A stretch of 29,581 nt of DNA from an uncultured Granulicatella sp. (GCF_938030755.1 NZ_CALHIF010000008.1:1-29581), one strand, 5' to 3'. Positions 14,948 to 23,788 are shown, counted from the first letter of the stretch. A program made the numbers and translations. Notes: a model not told the origin generated them from the sequence alone.

Positions 14948-15838
14948 TTATTCTACTACAAGAAGTCCCGCTCCAATAATTCCATTGTCTCCCTTAATGG
15001 TGGACGCTTTTATATTTTCTAAAATATGTTTTTGTTCGTGATGTAAGAGATGTCCCAATTCCTCTTTAATCAATTCAATAAAGTCTGGATTGTAATTTGA
15101 AACGCTACCCCCGAATACAATCACTTTTGGATCCAGAAGGCAAACCATTCCATGCAATGCACTAGCTAGCCCTTTTGCAGTCTCCTCAATGATTCTATTT
15201 GCCGCTTCTTCTCCAGCTCTCCATTTTTCAAAAACATCTTTTGTAGTTAAGACTACATCTTCATACAACTCTCTCCCCGTACGTTCTATAGCCACACCTG
15301 AACAAGCTCCCTCTAACGATTCTAAACATTCAAAGTACGGAACTTTTAAAAAACCAATTTCTCCTGAAAAACCTTCCCCGCGTAAAATCGTATTATTGAC
15401 AATGTTGGTCGCTGCAATTCCTGTTGATACAGTGACATAACCAAACATATCAGACGATTTTAAATGAAGTAATCGATATTCCGCATAGGCTGCTACTTTT
15501 ACGTCATTATCAATGCGTACTGGAACATCTCCGAATGTTTGTTTTAATCGTTCTACGACTGGAAAATTTGCCCAAGGAATATTATTTTGGAAAACAGCTA
15601 CCCCATTTTCCACATTAACTTTCCCTGGCAAACCAACACCAATACCGTATGTATCTTGAATACGTAAATCATTTTCTTCGAGTACCTCTTGAATGAGTTG
15701 GACCACTCCCTGATACAAACCTTTTGCACTCTCAGTTTGGCTAGGTCTTTGAGAACGACTAACAATTTCTCCCTTCTCATTAATCAACGCAACAGCTACT
15801 TTTGTTCCCCCAATATCAACGCCAACTGCTACTTTCAT
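14948..15838 (-). CDS. ROK-family sugar kinase (glucokinase-like), zinc ligands absent
   Basis: A 296-aa kinase of the ROK family, which phosphorylates hexoses such as glucose, mannose, N-acetylmannosamine or beta-glucosides using ATP. The N-terminal phosphate motif is GVDIGGTK and the catalytic Asp is in VRIDNDVKVAA (about residue 107). The second ATP motif is near the C-terminus (VIVFGGSVS, then GAGLLV). The zinc site usual in ROK proteins is missing: GEIGH reads GEIGF, and the CxCGxxGC cluster is replaced by ECLESLEGACSG. The substrate therefore cannot be inferred safely. The start is ATG 15838 with GGAGGGG upstream; the frame opens at 15856, but that ATG lies just before the ribosome site. 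It is close to the glycolytic operon but separated by its own terminator. Confidence 0.85.
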   Translation of the reverse strand: MKVAVGVDIGGTKVAVALINEKGEIVSRSQRPSQTESAKGLYQGVVQLIQEVLEENDLRIQDTYGIGVGLPGKVNVENGVAVFQNNIPWANFPVVERLKQTFGDVPVRIDNDVKVAAYAEYRLLHLKSSDMFGYVTVSTGIAATNIVNNTILRGEGFSGEIGFLKVPYFECLESLEGACSGVAIERTGRELYEDVVLTTKDVFEKWRAGEEAANRIIEETAKGLASALHGMVCLLDPKVIVFGGSVSNYNPDFIELIKEELGHLLHHEQKHILENIKASTIKGDNGIIGAGLLVVE

Positions 15839-15954
15839 CAAAACCCCTCCATTCATTTTGATTTCGTTTCTAAATTTATTTTACAATGAAATCTCCAAAA
15901 GCTCTTATCCTTTCTTGCGGTTTACTATAACTATTTTGCTCTCCTTCCAACATT

Positions 15955-16132
15955 TTGAAAAATGATAACCTGATTGATAGCCGTTTGAATATAGTGGAGT
16001 TTGTGATGGGGCACCGCCAAGATCCTAGGTCTCTTGGTCTTTGAAGCCGAAAGACCCTAGGCTCGAGGAGATCCTCACAACCATGTCTATTATGTAAAAA
16101 CGGATATTAAACAAGTATCGTATCCTTTTCAA
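15955..16132 (+). repeat. Structured intergenic element, copy 4 (divergent)
   Basis: The outer stem pairs TTGAAAA with TTTTCAA and GATAGCCGTTT with AAACGGATATT. The conserved GGGGCACCG entry is present. Hairpin A is GCCAAGAT / CTCTTGGT with loop CCTAGGT (16016-16038). The second half departs from the family: instead of hairpin B it has GGTCTTT / AAAGACC (16036-16056) and GAGGA-TCCTC (16065-16075). CCTAGGTCT and AGACCCTAGG could also pair, giving an alternative fold. The rest of the region between the ROK promoter and the eno terminator holds no gene. Confidence 0.6.
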
Positions 16133-16171
16133 TCTAAGGTTGAATATTATTTAAAAACACCCAATTTTTGC

Positions 16172-16206
16172 ACAAAAAAGGAGGGGAAGCAGATTGCTTC
16201 CCCTCC
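16172..16206 (-). terminator. Terminator of eno (end of glycolytic cluster)
   Basis: GGAGGGGAAGC / GCTTCCCCTCC (16180-16206) around a 5-nt loop, then a T-run on the minus strand. A strong GC-rich intrinsic terminator 14 nt past the eno stop codon. Confidence 0.92.
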
Positions 16207-16220
16207 GTAATTCCTAGGAA

Positions 16221-17522
16221 TTATTTGTTTTTTAAGTTGTAGAACGCTGATAGACCTTGGTAAACAGCTAAGTCACCTAATTGATCTTCAATACGTAATA
16301 ATTGGTTGTATTTAGCAATACGGTCTGTACGGCTTAATGAACCAGTCTTGATTTGTCCAGCGTTTGTTGCAACTGCGATGTCAGCAATTGTTGAATCTTC
16401 AGTTTCACCAGAGCGGTGTGAAACAACTGCAGTGTAACCAGCTTTTTGAGCCATTTCGATTGCGTTGAATGTTTCAGTTAAAGTACCGATTTGGTTTACT
16501 TTGATTAAGATTGAGTTTGCAATACCTTTTTCGATACCACGAGATAAGATTTCAGTGTTAGTTACGAATAAGTCGTCACCAACTAATTGAACTTTACCGC
16601 CTAAGCGTTCAGTTAATAATTTCCATCCATCCCAGTCGTTTTCGTCACAGCCGTCTTCGATTGTGATGATTGGGTATTTTTCAACTAATTCAGCTAAGTA
16701 TTCCACTTGTTCAGCAGGAGTACGTTTAGCACCTTTTTCACCTTCAAAGATTGTGTAGTCATATACGCCATCTTTGAAGAATTCTGATGAAGCACAGTCA
16801 AATCCTAAGTAAACATCTTTACCAGGTTCTAGACCTACTTTTTTGATTGCTGCTAAGATTGTTTCTACAGCATCTTCAGTTCCTTCGAATGTAGGAGCGA
16901 AACCACCTTCGTCACCTACAGCAGTTACTAAACCACGGTCATGTAAGATAGCTTTCAATGCGTGGAATACTTCAGCACCCCAACGTAAAGCTTCTTTGAA
17001 TGTTGGCGCACCAACTGGTAAAATCATGAACTCTTGGAATGCGATTGGAGCATCTGAGTGAGATCCACCGTTAACGATGTTCATCATTGGTGTTGGTAAT
17101 ACTTTAGTGTTGAATCCGCCTAAGTATTGGTATAAAGGTTGATCTAAATAGTCAGCAGCTGCGCGTGCTACAGCAATAGATACGCCTAAGATTGCGTTAG
17201 CTCCTAATTTACCTTTGTTTGGAGTTCCATCTAATTCAATCATTAATTTGTCGATCGCCATTTGCTCACGAACATCATAACCTAAGATAGCTTCAGCGAT
17301 AATGTTGTTTACATTGTCAACTGCTTTTTGAACTCCTTTTCCTGAGTAACGAGATTTGTCGCCGTCACGTAATTCAACTGCTTCGTATTCACCAGTTGAA
17401 GCTCCTGAAGGAACCATACCGCGTCCGAATGCTCCGCTTTCTGTGTAAACTTCAACTTCGATAGTTGGGTTTCCACGTGAGTCTAGTACTTCTCTTGCTA
17501 ATACATCTGTAATAAATGGCAT
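16221..17522 (-). CDS. eno: Enolase
   Basis: A 433-aa glycolytic enzyme converting 2-phosphoglycerate to phosphoenolpyruvate with Mg2+. The N-terminal AREVLDSRGNPT, the flexible loop SGASTGEYEA, the metal ligands in LGFDCASSEF, TIEDG and GDDLFVTN, and the signature LIKVNQIGTLTE with the catalytic Lys are all present. It is full length. ATG 17522 has AAAGGAG upstream. It is last in the cggR-gap-pgk-tpiA-gpmI-eno cluster but has its own promoter candidate in the 86-nt gap behind gpmI, so it can probably be expressed partly on its own. Confidence 0.97.
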   Translation of the reverse strand: MPFITDVLAREVLDSRGNPTIEVEVYTESGAFGRGMVPSGASTGEYEAVELRDGDKSRYSGKGVQKAVDNVNNIIAEAILGYDVREQMAIDKLMIELDGTPNKGKLGANAILGVSIAVARAAADYLDQPLYQYLGGFNTKVLPTPMMNIVNGGSHSDAPIAFQEFMILPVGAPTFKEALRWGAEVFHALKAILHDRGLVTAVGDEGGFAPTFEGTEDAVETILAAIKKVGLEPGKDVYLGFDCASSEFFKDGVYDYTIFEGEKGAKRTPAEQVEYLAELVEKYPIITIEDGCDENDWDGWKLLTERLGGKVQLVGDDLFVTNTEILSRGIEKGIANSILIKVNQIGTLTETFNAIEMAQKAGYTAVVSHRSGETEDSTIADIAVATNAGQIKTGSLSRTDRIAKYNQLLRIEDQLGDLAVYQGLSAFYNLKNK

Positions 17523-17561
17523 GATTTATTAACTCCTTTAAATTTTATTTTGTACGTTATT

Positions 17562-17590
17562 ATTTTAATCGAAAATCTATAGACTTTCAA
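17562..17590 (-). promoter_or_regulatory. Internal promoter candidate for eno
   Basis: Minus-strand TTGAAA (17585-17590), exactly 17 nt, TAAAAT (17562-17567); each box matches 5 of 6. It lies between gpmI and eno and would give a leader of about 32 nt. Confidence 0.6.
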
Positions 17591-17608
17591 GAATTCCTAA
17601 GGTTTTCT

Positions 17609-19138
17609 TTATTTTTCGATCAATGTTTCTCCAGTCATTTCTGCTGGTTTTTCAACATTTAAAAGATCAAGCATTGTTGGAGCAACGTCTGCTAAACGTC
17701 CACCCTCACGCAATGTGATTCCTTTCTTAGTCACAATCACAGGTACTGGCACTGTTGTATGTGCAGTATGTGGTGTTCCTTCTGGTGTAATCATAGTTTC
17801 TGAGTTACCGTGGTCTGCAAAGATAATTGCGCTACCGCCTTTTTCAAGGATGACATCAACAACTTTACCTAAGTTTTCGTCCACTGCTTCAATCGCTTTG
17901 ATAGTTGGTTCTAACATTCCTGAGTGTCCTACCATGTCAGGGTTAGCGAAGTTTAAGATGATCGCATCATTTTCATCATTGATGATTGAGTTGTATAATG
18001 CATCTCCTACTTCGTAAGCACTCATTTCTGGTTTCAAGTCGTAAGTTGCAACCTTTGGAGAAGGAATTAAAATACGATTTTCGCCAGGGAATTCTTCGTT
18101 ACGTCCACCATTCATGAAGAATGTTACGTGTGGATATTTTTCAGTTTCAGCAATACGTAATTGTGCAAGACCAGCTTTAGATAACACTTCACCAAGAACG
18201 TTTGTCATTGGGATTGGTGGAAATGCTACTTCTGCATCCACGCTTGGGTTATATAAAGTCATTGTCACAAATTTAACGTTTGTAGCACGTGCACCACGGT
18301 CAAAGTTTGTCCACTCTTTATCAGTGAACGCATTTGATAATTGAATTGCACGGTCAGGACGGAAGTTGAAGAAGATGATGGCATCATTGTCTTCTACTTT
18401 TGCCACTGGTTTACCATCTTTAACGATTACTGATGGAATAACGAATTCATCTGTAACGTCTTTAGCATAACTATCTTCAATAACTGCTTGTGCGCTTTCG
18501 AATTGAGGTCCTTCGCTATGCGCGATTGCATCATAAGCTAATTTCACACGTTCCCAACGTTTGTCACGGTCCATTGCATAGTAACGACCTGACACTGTTG
18601 CGATTTCTCCAACGCCTACTTCAGCTAATTTATCTTCTAATGTTTTGATGTAAGAAGGACCAGCTTTAGGGTCTACGTCACGTCCATCCATAAATGCATG
18701 AATGTACACTTTGTCGATTCCTTTTGCTTTAGCTGTTTCCACTAATGCTAATAAATGGTTGATGTGGCTGTGTACCCCACCATCAGATAATAATCCGAAC
18801 AAGTGTAATGCAGAGCCATTTTCTTTCACATGATTAAACGCACCATTTAATGCTGGGTTTGTTTCAAATTCACCATCTAAAATCGCTTTGTCGATACGAG
18901 TTAAGCTTTGGTAAACGATACGTCCAGCACCGATATTTGTATGACCTACTTCTGAGTTCCCCATTTGTCCATCTGGCAGACCTACATCTAATCCAGAAGC
19001 TTTTAATGTTGTATGAGGGAATTCGTTATAATAACGATCAAAATTTGGTTTTTTTGCTTGTGCAACGGCATTACCTTCAACTTCTGGTCTCCATCCGAAA
19101 CCATCTAAGATAATGATTGCAACTGGTGATTTTGCCAT
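17609..19138 (-). CDS. gpmI: 2,3-bisphosphoglycerate-independent phosphoglycerate mutase
   Basis: A 509-aa metalloenzyme (alkaline phosphatase fold) that interconverts 3- and 2-phosphoglycerate. The first metal Asp12 is in IILDGFGW and the phosphorylated Ser62 in MGNSEVGHTN. The late metal motifs NFANPDMVGHSG and FADHGNSETM are also visible. Length is normal for the family. ATG 19138 fits; the frame continues upstream only because it crosses the end of tpiA. The start shares one base with the tpiA stop (TAATG), with GGAGG 10 nt upstream inside tpiA, so the two are translationally coupled. Confidence 0.97.
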   Translation of the reverse strand: MAKSPVAIIILDGFGWRPEVEGNAVAQAKKPNFDRYYNEFPHTTLKASGLDVGLPDGQMGNSEVGHTNIGAGRIVYQSLTRIDKAILDGEFETNPALNGAFNHVKENGSALHLFGLLSDGGVHSHINHLLALVETAKAKGIDKVYIHAFMDGRDVDPKAGPSYIKTLEDKLAEVGVGEIATVSGRYYAMDRDKRWERVKLAYDAIAHSEGPQFESAQAVIEDSYAKDVTDEFVIPSVIVKDGKPVAKVEDNDAIIFFNFRPDRAIQLSNAFTDKEWTNFDRGARATNVKFVTMTLYNPSVDAEVAFPPIPMTNVLGEVLSKAGLAQLRIAETEKYPHVTFFMNGGRNEEFPGENRILIPSPKVATYDLKPEMSAYEVGDALYNSIINDENDAIILNFANPDMVGHSGMLEPTIKAIEAVDENLGKVVDVILEKGGSAIIFADHGNSETMITPEGTPHTAHTTVPVPVIVTKKGITLREGGRLADVAPTMLDLLNVEKPAEMTGETLIEK

Positions 19139-19893
19139 TATTTTACTGCCTCCAATAAAGCTAAGAATGAATCTGGTTGTAAGCTTGCTCCACCTACAAG
19201 AGCTCCGTCCACATCTGGACAAGCCATGTATTCAGCAATGTTTTCTGGTTTTACAGATCCACCGTATTGTACGCGAACTTTGTCAGCAACTTCTTGACCG
19301 AAGTCAGCTGCTACTACGTCACGAACTACCTTACACATTTTTTGAGCGTCATCTTGAGATGCTGATTTACCAGTTCCGATAGCCCAGATTGGTTCATAAG
19401 CAATGACTAATGATGATACTTGCTCGTTTGATAAACCTTTCAATGCTGCAGAAACTTGTCCGCCTACGAATTCTGAAGCTTTTCCTGCTTCGTAAGTTTC
19501 TAACGTTTCACCACAACAAATGATTGGTGTTAAGCCGTTTCTGAAAATTGCATGTGCTTTTTTGTTGATATCTTCGTCAGTTTCGTGGAAATATTCACGA
19601 CGTTCAGAGTGACCAATCACTACGTAGTGCACGCCCATTTCAGCTAATACTTTAGGTGAAGTTTCACCAGTGAAAGCACCAGCATCTTCGAAGTAGCAGT
19701 TTTCAGCAGCTACTTTTAATTCTGAACCTTTCGCATATTCTAATAAAGTAACTAAGTCCACTGCAGGAGCAGCAATAGCACTTTCTACACGTTCGCCTGA
19801 AGGTAATTTACCAACAACAGCTTCCACAAAAGCTTGAGTTTCTTTTGGGTTTTTATTCATTTTCCAGTTTCCGGCAATAATTGGTTTACGCAT
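19138..19893 (-). CDS. tpiA: Triosephosphate isomerase
   Basis: A 251-aa TIM-barrel enzyme interconverting dihydroxyacetone phosphate and glyceraldehyde 3-phosphate. The catalytic Lys11 is in GNWKMN, the His in VIGHSERR and the Glu in AYEPIWAIGTG. The phosphate loop YGGSVKPEN and GALVGGASL close the barrel. ATG 19893 has AAAGGAGA upstream; the longer frame to 19950 has no ribosome site. It sits 31 nt after pgk and touches gpmI, in the usual glycolytic order. Confidence 0.97.
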   Translation of the reverse strand: MRKPIIAGNWKMNKNPKETQAFVEAVVGKLPSGERVESAIAAPAVDLVTLLEYAKGSELKVAAENCYFEDAGAFTGETSPKVLAEMGVHYVVIGHSERREYFHETDEDINKKAHAIFRNGLTPIICCGETLETYEAGKASEFVGGQVSAALKGLSNEQVSSLVIAYEPIWAIGTGKSASQDDAQKMCKVVRDVVAADFGQEVADKVRVQYGGSVKPENIAEYMACPDVDGALVGGASLQPDSFLALLEAVK

Positions 19894-19924
19894 ATACACA
19901 ACATCTCCTTTTAAATGTTTAAAA

Positions 19925-21115
19925 TTATTTATCACTGATAGCAGCAACACCTGGTAGTTCTTTACCTTCTAGATATTCTAGAGAAGCTCCACCACCTGTT
20001 GAAATGTGAGTGAATTTGTCAGCGTATCCTAATGAGATTGCAGCTGCTGCTGAGTCCCCACCACCGATAATTGTAGTTGCGCCTTCAAGGTTCGCAATCG
20101 CTTCACATACACCGATTGTTCCTTTAGCAAAGTTTGGTAACTCGAATACACCCATTGGTCCATTCCATACAACAGTTTTTGCATCTTTTAAGTAGCTTGC
20201 AAATAATTCAACTGTCTTAGGTCCGATATCTAACCCTTCTTGGTCTGCTGGAATCGCATCTGAAGCAACGATTGTAGCTACTGCATCATTAGAGAATTCT
20301 TTAGCGACAACATTATCGATTGGTAACACTAATTTGTCACCAGCTTTTTCCATAATTTCTTTTGCTAATTCAACGCGGTCTACTTCTAATAATGAAAGAC
20401 CCACTTCTCGTCCCATTGCTTTGTAGAATGTGTAAGCCATTCCCCCACCGATAAGAACTTTATCCGCTTTGTCTAATAAGCTGTTGATAACCCCAATCTT
20501 ATCTGAAACTTTCGCTCCACCTAAGATTGCTACAAATGGACGTTCTGGGTTATCAACTGCACCACCGATAAACTTGATTTCTTTTTCCATCAAGAATCCA
20601 GCAGCTGATTCTAATTGACTAGCAATACCAACGTTTGAAGCGTGCGCACGGTGAGCTGTACCGAATGCATCGTTAACAAATAAATCGCCTAAAGAAGCCC
20701 AATATTTACCTAATTCAGGGTCGTTTTTAGATTCTTTTTTACCATCTAAATCTTCGAAACGAGTATTTTCGAATAATAAAACATCGCCTTCTTTAAGTGC
20801 ATTAATAGCAGCTTCTAACTTTTCTCCACGAGTTTCTGGAACGAAAGTAACTGGTTTTTCTAATAACTCAGATAAGCGTTCTGCAACTGGACGTAAGCTC
20901 AATTTAGCTTTGTCTTCTTCTGATTTCACTTTACCTAAGTGAGAGAATAAAATCACTTTCGCATTGTGGTCAACTAAGTACTTAATTGTTGGCAATGCTT
21001 GAACGATACGGTTGTCGTCTGTAATCACGCCATCTTTCAAAGGTACGTTAAAGTCCACACGAACTAAAACTTTCTTGCCTTCAACTTGTAAGTCTGTAAC
21101 GATTTTTTTAGCCAT
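19925..21115 (-). CDS. pgk: Phosphoglycerate kinase
   Basis: A 396-aa two-domain kinase making ATP and 3-phosphoglycerate from 1,3-bisphosphoglycerate. The family signature VRVDFNVPL is at about 17-25, the substrate-binding HLG and HRAHAS motifs are in the N domain, and the nucleotide-binding GGAKVSDK and GGGDSAAA are in the C domain. ATG 21115 has AGGAGG upstream. The frame reaches back to 21196, but that part lies in the hairpin region between gap and pgk. Confidence 0.97.
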   Translation of the reverse strand: MAKKIVTDLQVEGKKVLVRVDFNVPLKDGVITDDNRIVQALPTIKYLVDHNAKVILFSHLGKVKSEEDKAKLSLRPVAERLSELLEKPVTFVPETRGEKLEAAINALKEGDVLLFENTRFEDLDGKKESKNDPELGKYWASLGDLFVNDAFGTAHRAHASNVGIASQLESAAGFLMEKEIKFIGGAVDNPERPFVAILGGAKVSDKIGVINSLLDKADKVLIGGGMAYTFYKAMGREVGLSLLEVDRVELAKEIMEKAGDKLVLPIDNVVAKEFSNDAVATIVASDAIPADQEGLDIGPKTVELFASYLKDAKTVVWNGPMGVFELPNFAKGTIGVCEAIANLEGATTIIGGGDSAAAAISLGYADKFTHISTGGGASLEYLEGKELPGVAAISDK

Positions 21116-21170
21116 AAAATAGCCTCCTACATTTTTATTTGGAGCGAGTGCATTACTCACATTATGAAAA

Positions 21171-21203
21171 CAGGGCGAGGAAGCGAATGCTTCCATCGCC
21201 CTG
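21171..21203 (-). terminator. Intra-operon hairpin between gap and pgk
   Basis: CAGGGCGA-GGAAGC / GCTTCC-TCGCCCTG forms a stable stem (one mismatch) with a 4-nt loop. On the minus strand it is followed by TGTTTTC, a weak T-run. It may terminate part of the transcripts or protect and trim the 3' end of a gap mRNA, letting gap be expressed above pgk and later genes. Confidence 0.6.
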
Positions 21204-21240
21204 AGAAAATAGATACGATTAGCTAAATCTATAGTTTAAA

Positions 21241-22242
21241 TTATAGTTTTGCGAAGTATTGTAAAGTACGAACTAATTGTGCAGTGTATGACATTTCGTT
21301 ATCGTACCAAGCAACAGTTTTAACTAATTGTTTGTCGCCTACAGTCATTACTTTAGTTTGAGTTGCATCGAATAATGAACCGTAAGTGATACCTACGATA
21401 TCAGAAGAAACGATTGGATCTTCAGTGTAACCGTAAGATTCGTTAGCTAATTCTTTCATAGCTGCGTTGATTTCTTCAGCAGTAACTGTTTTTTCTAAAA
21501 CTGTTACTAATTCAGTTAATGAACCTGTTGGAACAGGAACACGTTGTGCAGCTCCGTCTAATTTTCCGTTTAATTCTGGGATTACTAATCCGATAGCTTT
21601 AGCAGCACCTGTTGTGTTAGGAACGATGTTCACTGCTGCAGCACGAGCACGACGTAAGTCACCTTTAGCGTGAGGTGCGTCTAATGTGTTTTGGTCACCA
21701 GTGTAACCGTGGATTGTTGTCATTAAACCTTCAACAATACCGAATTTATCGTTTAACGCTTTAGCCATTGGAGCTAAGCAGTTTGTAGTACATGAAGCAC
21801 CAGAGATAACAGTTTCTTTACCTGTTAAAATATTGTGGTTTGTGTTGAATACAACAGTAGGAACATCATTTCCACCAGGAGCAGAGATAACAACGCGTTT
21901 AGCGCCACCTTTTAAGTGTAATTCAGCTTTTTCTTTAGAAGTGAAGAAACCAGTACATTCTAATACGATATCAACGCCTAGTTCACCCCATGGTAATTCT
22001 TCAGGATTACGGTTAGCAAGTACTTTAACTTCTTTACCGTTTACGCGGAAAGCTCCATCTAACACTTCAACTTCACCGTTGAAGCGTCCTTGAGTTGAAT
22101 CATATTTTAACAAGTGAGCTAATTGCTTAGCGTCTGTTAAGTCATTGATTGCAACAACTTCTAATCCTTCCACATCTTGAATACGACGGAATGCTAAACG
22201 ACCGATACGTCCGAAACCGTTAATACCAACTTTAACTGTCAT
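21241..22242 (-). CDS. gap: Glyceraldehyde-3-phosphate dehydrogenase (NAD type)
   Basis: A 333-aa enzyme that oxidises glyceraldehyde 3-phosphate with NAD+ and phosphate. The N-terminal Rossmann motif is INGFGRIGRL, the adenine-side Asp in AINDLTD suits NAD rather than NADP, the catalytic Cys151 lies in GASCTTNCLAP, and the conserved HGYT follows. The start has AGGAGG upstream, 28 nt after cggR. It should be the main product of the CggR-controlled transcript. A hairpin after the gene may raise its level relative to the genes downstream. Confidence 0.97.
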   Translation of the reverse strand: MTVKVGINGFGRIGRLAFRRIQDVEGLEVVAINDLTDAKQLAHLLKYDSTQGRFNGEVEVLDGAFRVNGKEVKVLANRNPEELPWGELGVDIVLECTGFFTSKEKAELHLKGGAKRVVISAPGGNDVPTVVFNTNHNILTGKETVISGASCTTNCLAPMAKALNDKFGIVEGLMTTIHGYTGDQNTLDAPHAKGDLRRARAAAVNIVPNTTGAAKAIGLVIPELNGKLDGAAQRVPVPTGSLTELVTVLEKTVTAEEINAAMKELANESYGYTEDPIVSSDIVGITYGSLFDATQTKVMTVGDKQLVKTVAWYDNEMSYTAQLVRTLQYFAKL

Positions 22243-22270
22243 ATAGTTTTTCCTCCTAGGAATTTTTATT

Positions 22271-23290
22271 TTATTTTTTGCGGGTTACCCCGTTCAAAAC
22301 CAACTCTGACGTCTCCTTATCAATCACAAACCAGGTGCGATCTACAGGAGCTAATTTAGCATATGCTTTTAAAGCAGCTGCCTTCTCTTCGCCTTCCACA
22401 ACGGCAATCGAATGTGGAATCGTAGATAAATCACTAAGATGCAGTCCTACTCGTGGGATTTTTAACACCACATTTCCTTCTGCATCGAAGAAACAACCGA
22501 ACGCTTCACCAATTGCTTTCTTCTCTTTTAACGTAGCCATTTGTTCTTCTGAGAGGCCACGTCTCTCTCCCATAATAATAGCACTTCCAACGCTATATAA
22601 CAAACACTCCGCCTTTTTCATGAGGCCAATCGTCTTTGCGACGGAAGGTTCTTGCATTAGGGGCGTATAAGTTGCTTGTTGGACATGTTCTGGAACAAAG
22701 AGCGCTTCATGATGGGCACCAATTCCAGTCGCCATTTTTTCACTGACATTATTCGCCTGAATCAGCATCGAACCAAACATTCCCCCTCTTGCAGGAACAA
22801 TCGTTAGGTCTCGGTTCACTGAAATCTCTTTTGTGAATCCTTCGCTGACGCGGACCATCGTTTGACCACCCGTGATGGCAATAATGGAAGTTCCAAGCGG
22901 TAAAAGCACATCCATAATCTCTTGTACCAACTCAGATGTTTTTGCCGGATCATCTACAACTTTTACATACTGAACGCCTAAGGTTTTAGCCACCTTATGT
23001 TCCACCAGACTCATCTGAATAAAGTTGTTTTTTAAATCATCCGAACGTTCTAATATAAATTCGCCAATTTCCGTAAGATGCATTCCTGAGCCTTGCACTT
23101 CAATGAGGTCTAATTTCTTCATCGCCTCACATTCATTACGAAGTGTTCTCTCAGACATTTGGACCACTTTTGCAAGCGCCCTACGTCCAATGGGTTGATA
23201 GGTTGCAATAGCTTGTAAGATACGAAAACGCGTTTGAAGAACGATTCTGCTTTCTGGAACCAATAGATGAGATAGATTAAGATAATTCAT
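22271..23290 (-). CDS. cggR: Central glycolytic genes regulator CggR
   Basis: A 339-aa SorC/DeoR-family repressor. The winged helix at about 24-75 includes GRRALAKVVQMSERTLRNE. The C-terminal effector domain, which binds fructose-1,6-bisphosphate in Bacillus, shows ITGGQTMVRVSEG and PARGGMFGS. It directly precedes gap, as in Bacillus, and should repress its own operon when sugar is low. The ATG 23290 start has GGAGG upstream. An operator candidate lies in the leader (23313-23348). Confidence 0.93.
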   Translation of the reverse strand: MNYLNLSHLLVPESRIVLQTRFRILQAIATYQPIGRRALAKVVQMSERTLRNECEAMKKLDLIEVQGSGMHLTEIGEFILERSDDLKNNFIQMSLVEHKVAKTLGVQYVKVVDDPAKTSELVQEIMDVLLPLGTSIIAITGGQTMVRVSEGFTKEISVNRDLTIVPARGGMFGSMLIQANNVSEKMATGIGAHHEALFVPEHVQQATYTPLMQEPSVAKTIGLMKKAECLLYSVGSAIIMGERRGLSEEQMATLKEKKAIGEAFGCFFDAEGNVVLKIPRVGLHLSDLSTIPHSIAVVEGEEKAAALKAYAKLAPVDRTWFVIDKETSELVLNGVTRKK

Positions 23291-23312
23291 CGAAGCCTTC
23301 CTCCAATCATCT

Positions 23313-23348
23313 CCAGATAGGGCCGAATATCGTCCCGCTTATTTCCGG
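23313..23348 (-). promoter_or_regulatory. CggR operator candidate
   Basis: On the minus strand the leader carries CGGGACGATATT followed 12 nt on by CGGCCCTATCTG, with a further CCGG upstream. The CGGGAC half matches the known Bacillus CggR site, which is also a direct repeat placed downstream of the promoter. Here it would lie about 27-62 nt past the predicted start. The second half is degenerate, so this is tentative. Confidence 0.4.
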
Positions 23349-23381
23349 TATCTTTGAATCCATATTTCTGAACACATTTAT

Positions 23382-23409
23382 ATTTTAACATAAAATACAA
23401 GAAATGCAA
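23382..23409 (-). promoter_or_regulatory. Predicted promoter of the cggR-gap operon
   Basis: Minus-strand TTGCAT (23404-23409), 16-nt spacer, TAAAAT (23382-23387). It leaves a leader of about 85 nt that includes the operator candidate. Confidence 0.5.
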
Positions 23410-23455
23410 CCGCCCTCAGATTACAATTTGGTTAAGTTTTACGATACAAAGGGAC

Positions 23456-23788
23456 TTATTTTGTCCCTATTTGTTTATTAAGCTTTTCATGGCAAGTTTC
23501 TCCGTCATCCATCACAAAAGAAATTTCCATATGTGCTCCGACTTTTTGTGCCATCTCTTCTAAGAATAAAATTGAGGGATTATGGTGTCCTGAAACTAAC
23601 CGTGACAAATGAGCTGGTTTTATCCCAACCTTTTCTGCAAATTCGGTACGTGAGAGTCCGGACACAAGTCTCAACTCTGTAATCCTTACTGCCATTTCTT
23701 TTAGAGTGAAATCTAAATCTAAGTCTTTTTCGTAGTTCTCCCAATCGAATGACAAGCCTGCTATCGAACGCTTCAGATTTTGATCCAT
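23456..23788 (-). CDS. XRE-family regulator, antitoxin-like
   Basis: A 110-aa protein with an N-terminal segment that resembles an antitoxin tail and a helix-turn-helix at about residues 40-90 (SGLSRTEFAEKVGIKPAHLSRLVSG). This layout fits HigA-like antitoxins and small phage-type repressors. ATG 23788 is backed by GGAGG about 8 nt upstream. It follows an overlapping upstream frame that may be the remains of a partner toxin. Both lie behind a double palindrome at 24012-24045 that it may bind to control its own transcription. A 6-bp hairpin overlapping its stop (23449-23468) may be a weak terminator. Confidence 0.75.
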   Translation of the reverse strand: MDQNLKRSIAGLSFDWENYEKDLDLDFTLKEMAVRITELRLVSGLSRTEFAEKVGIKPAHLSRLVSGHHNPSILFLEEMAQKVGAHMEISFVMDDGETCHEKLNKQIGTK

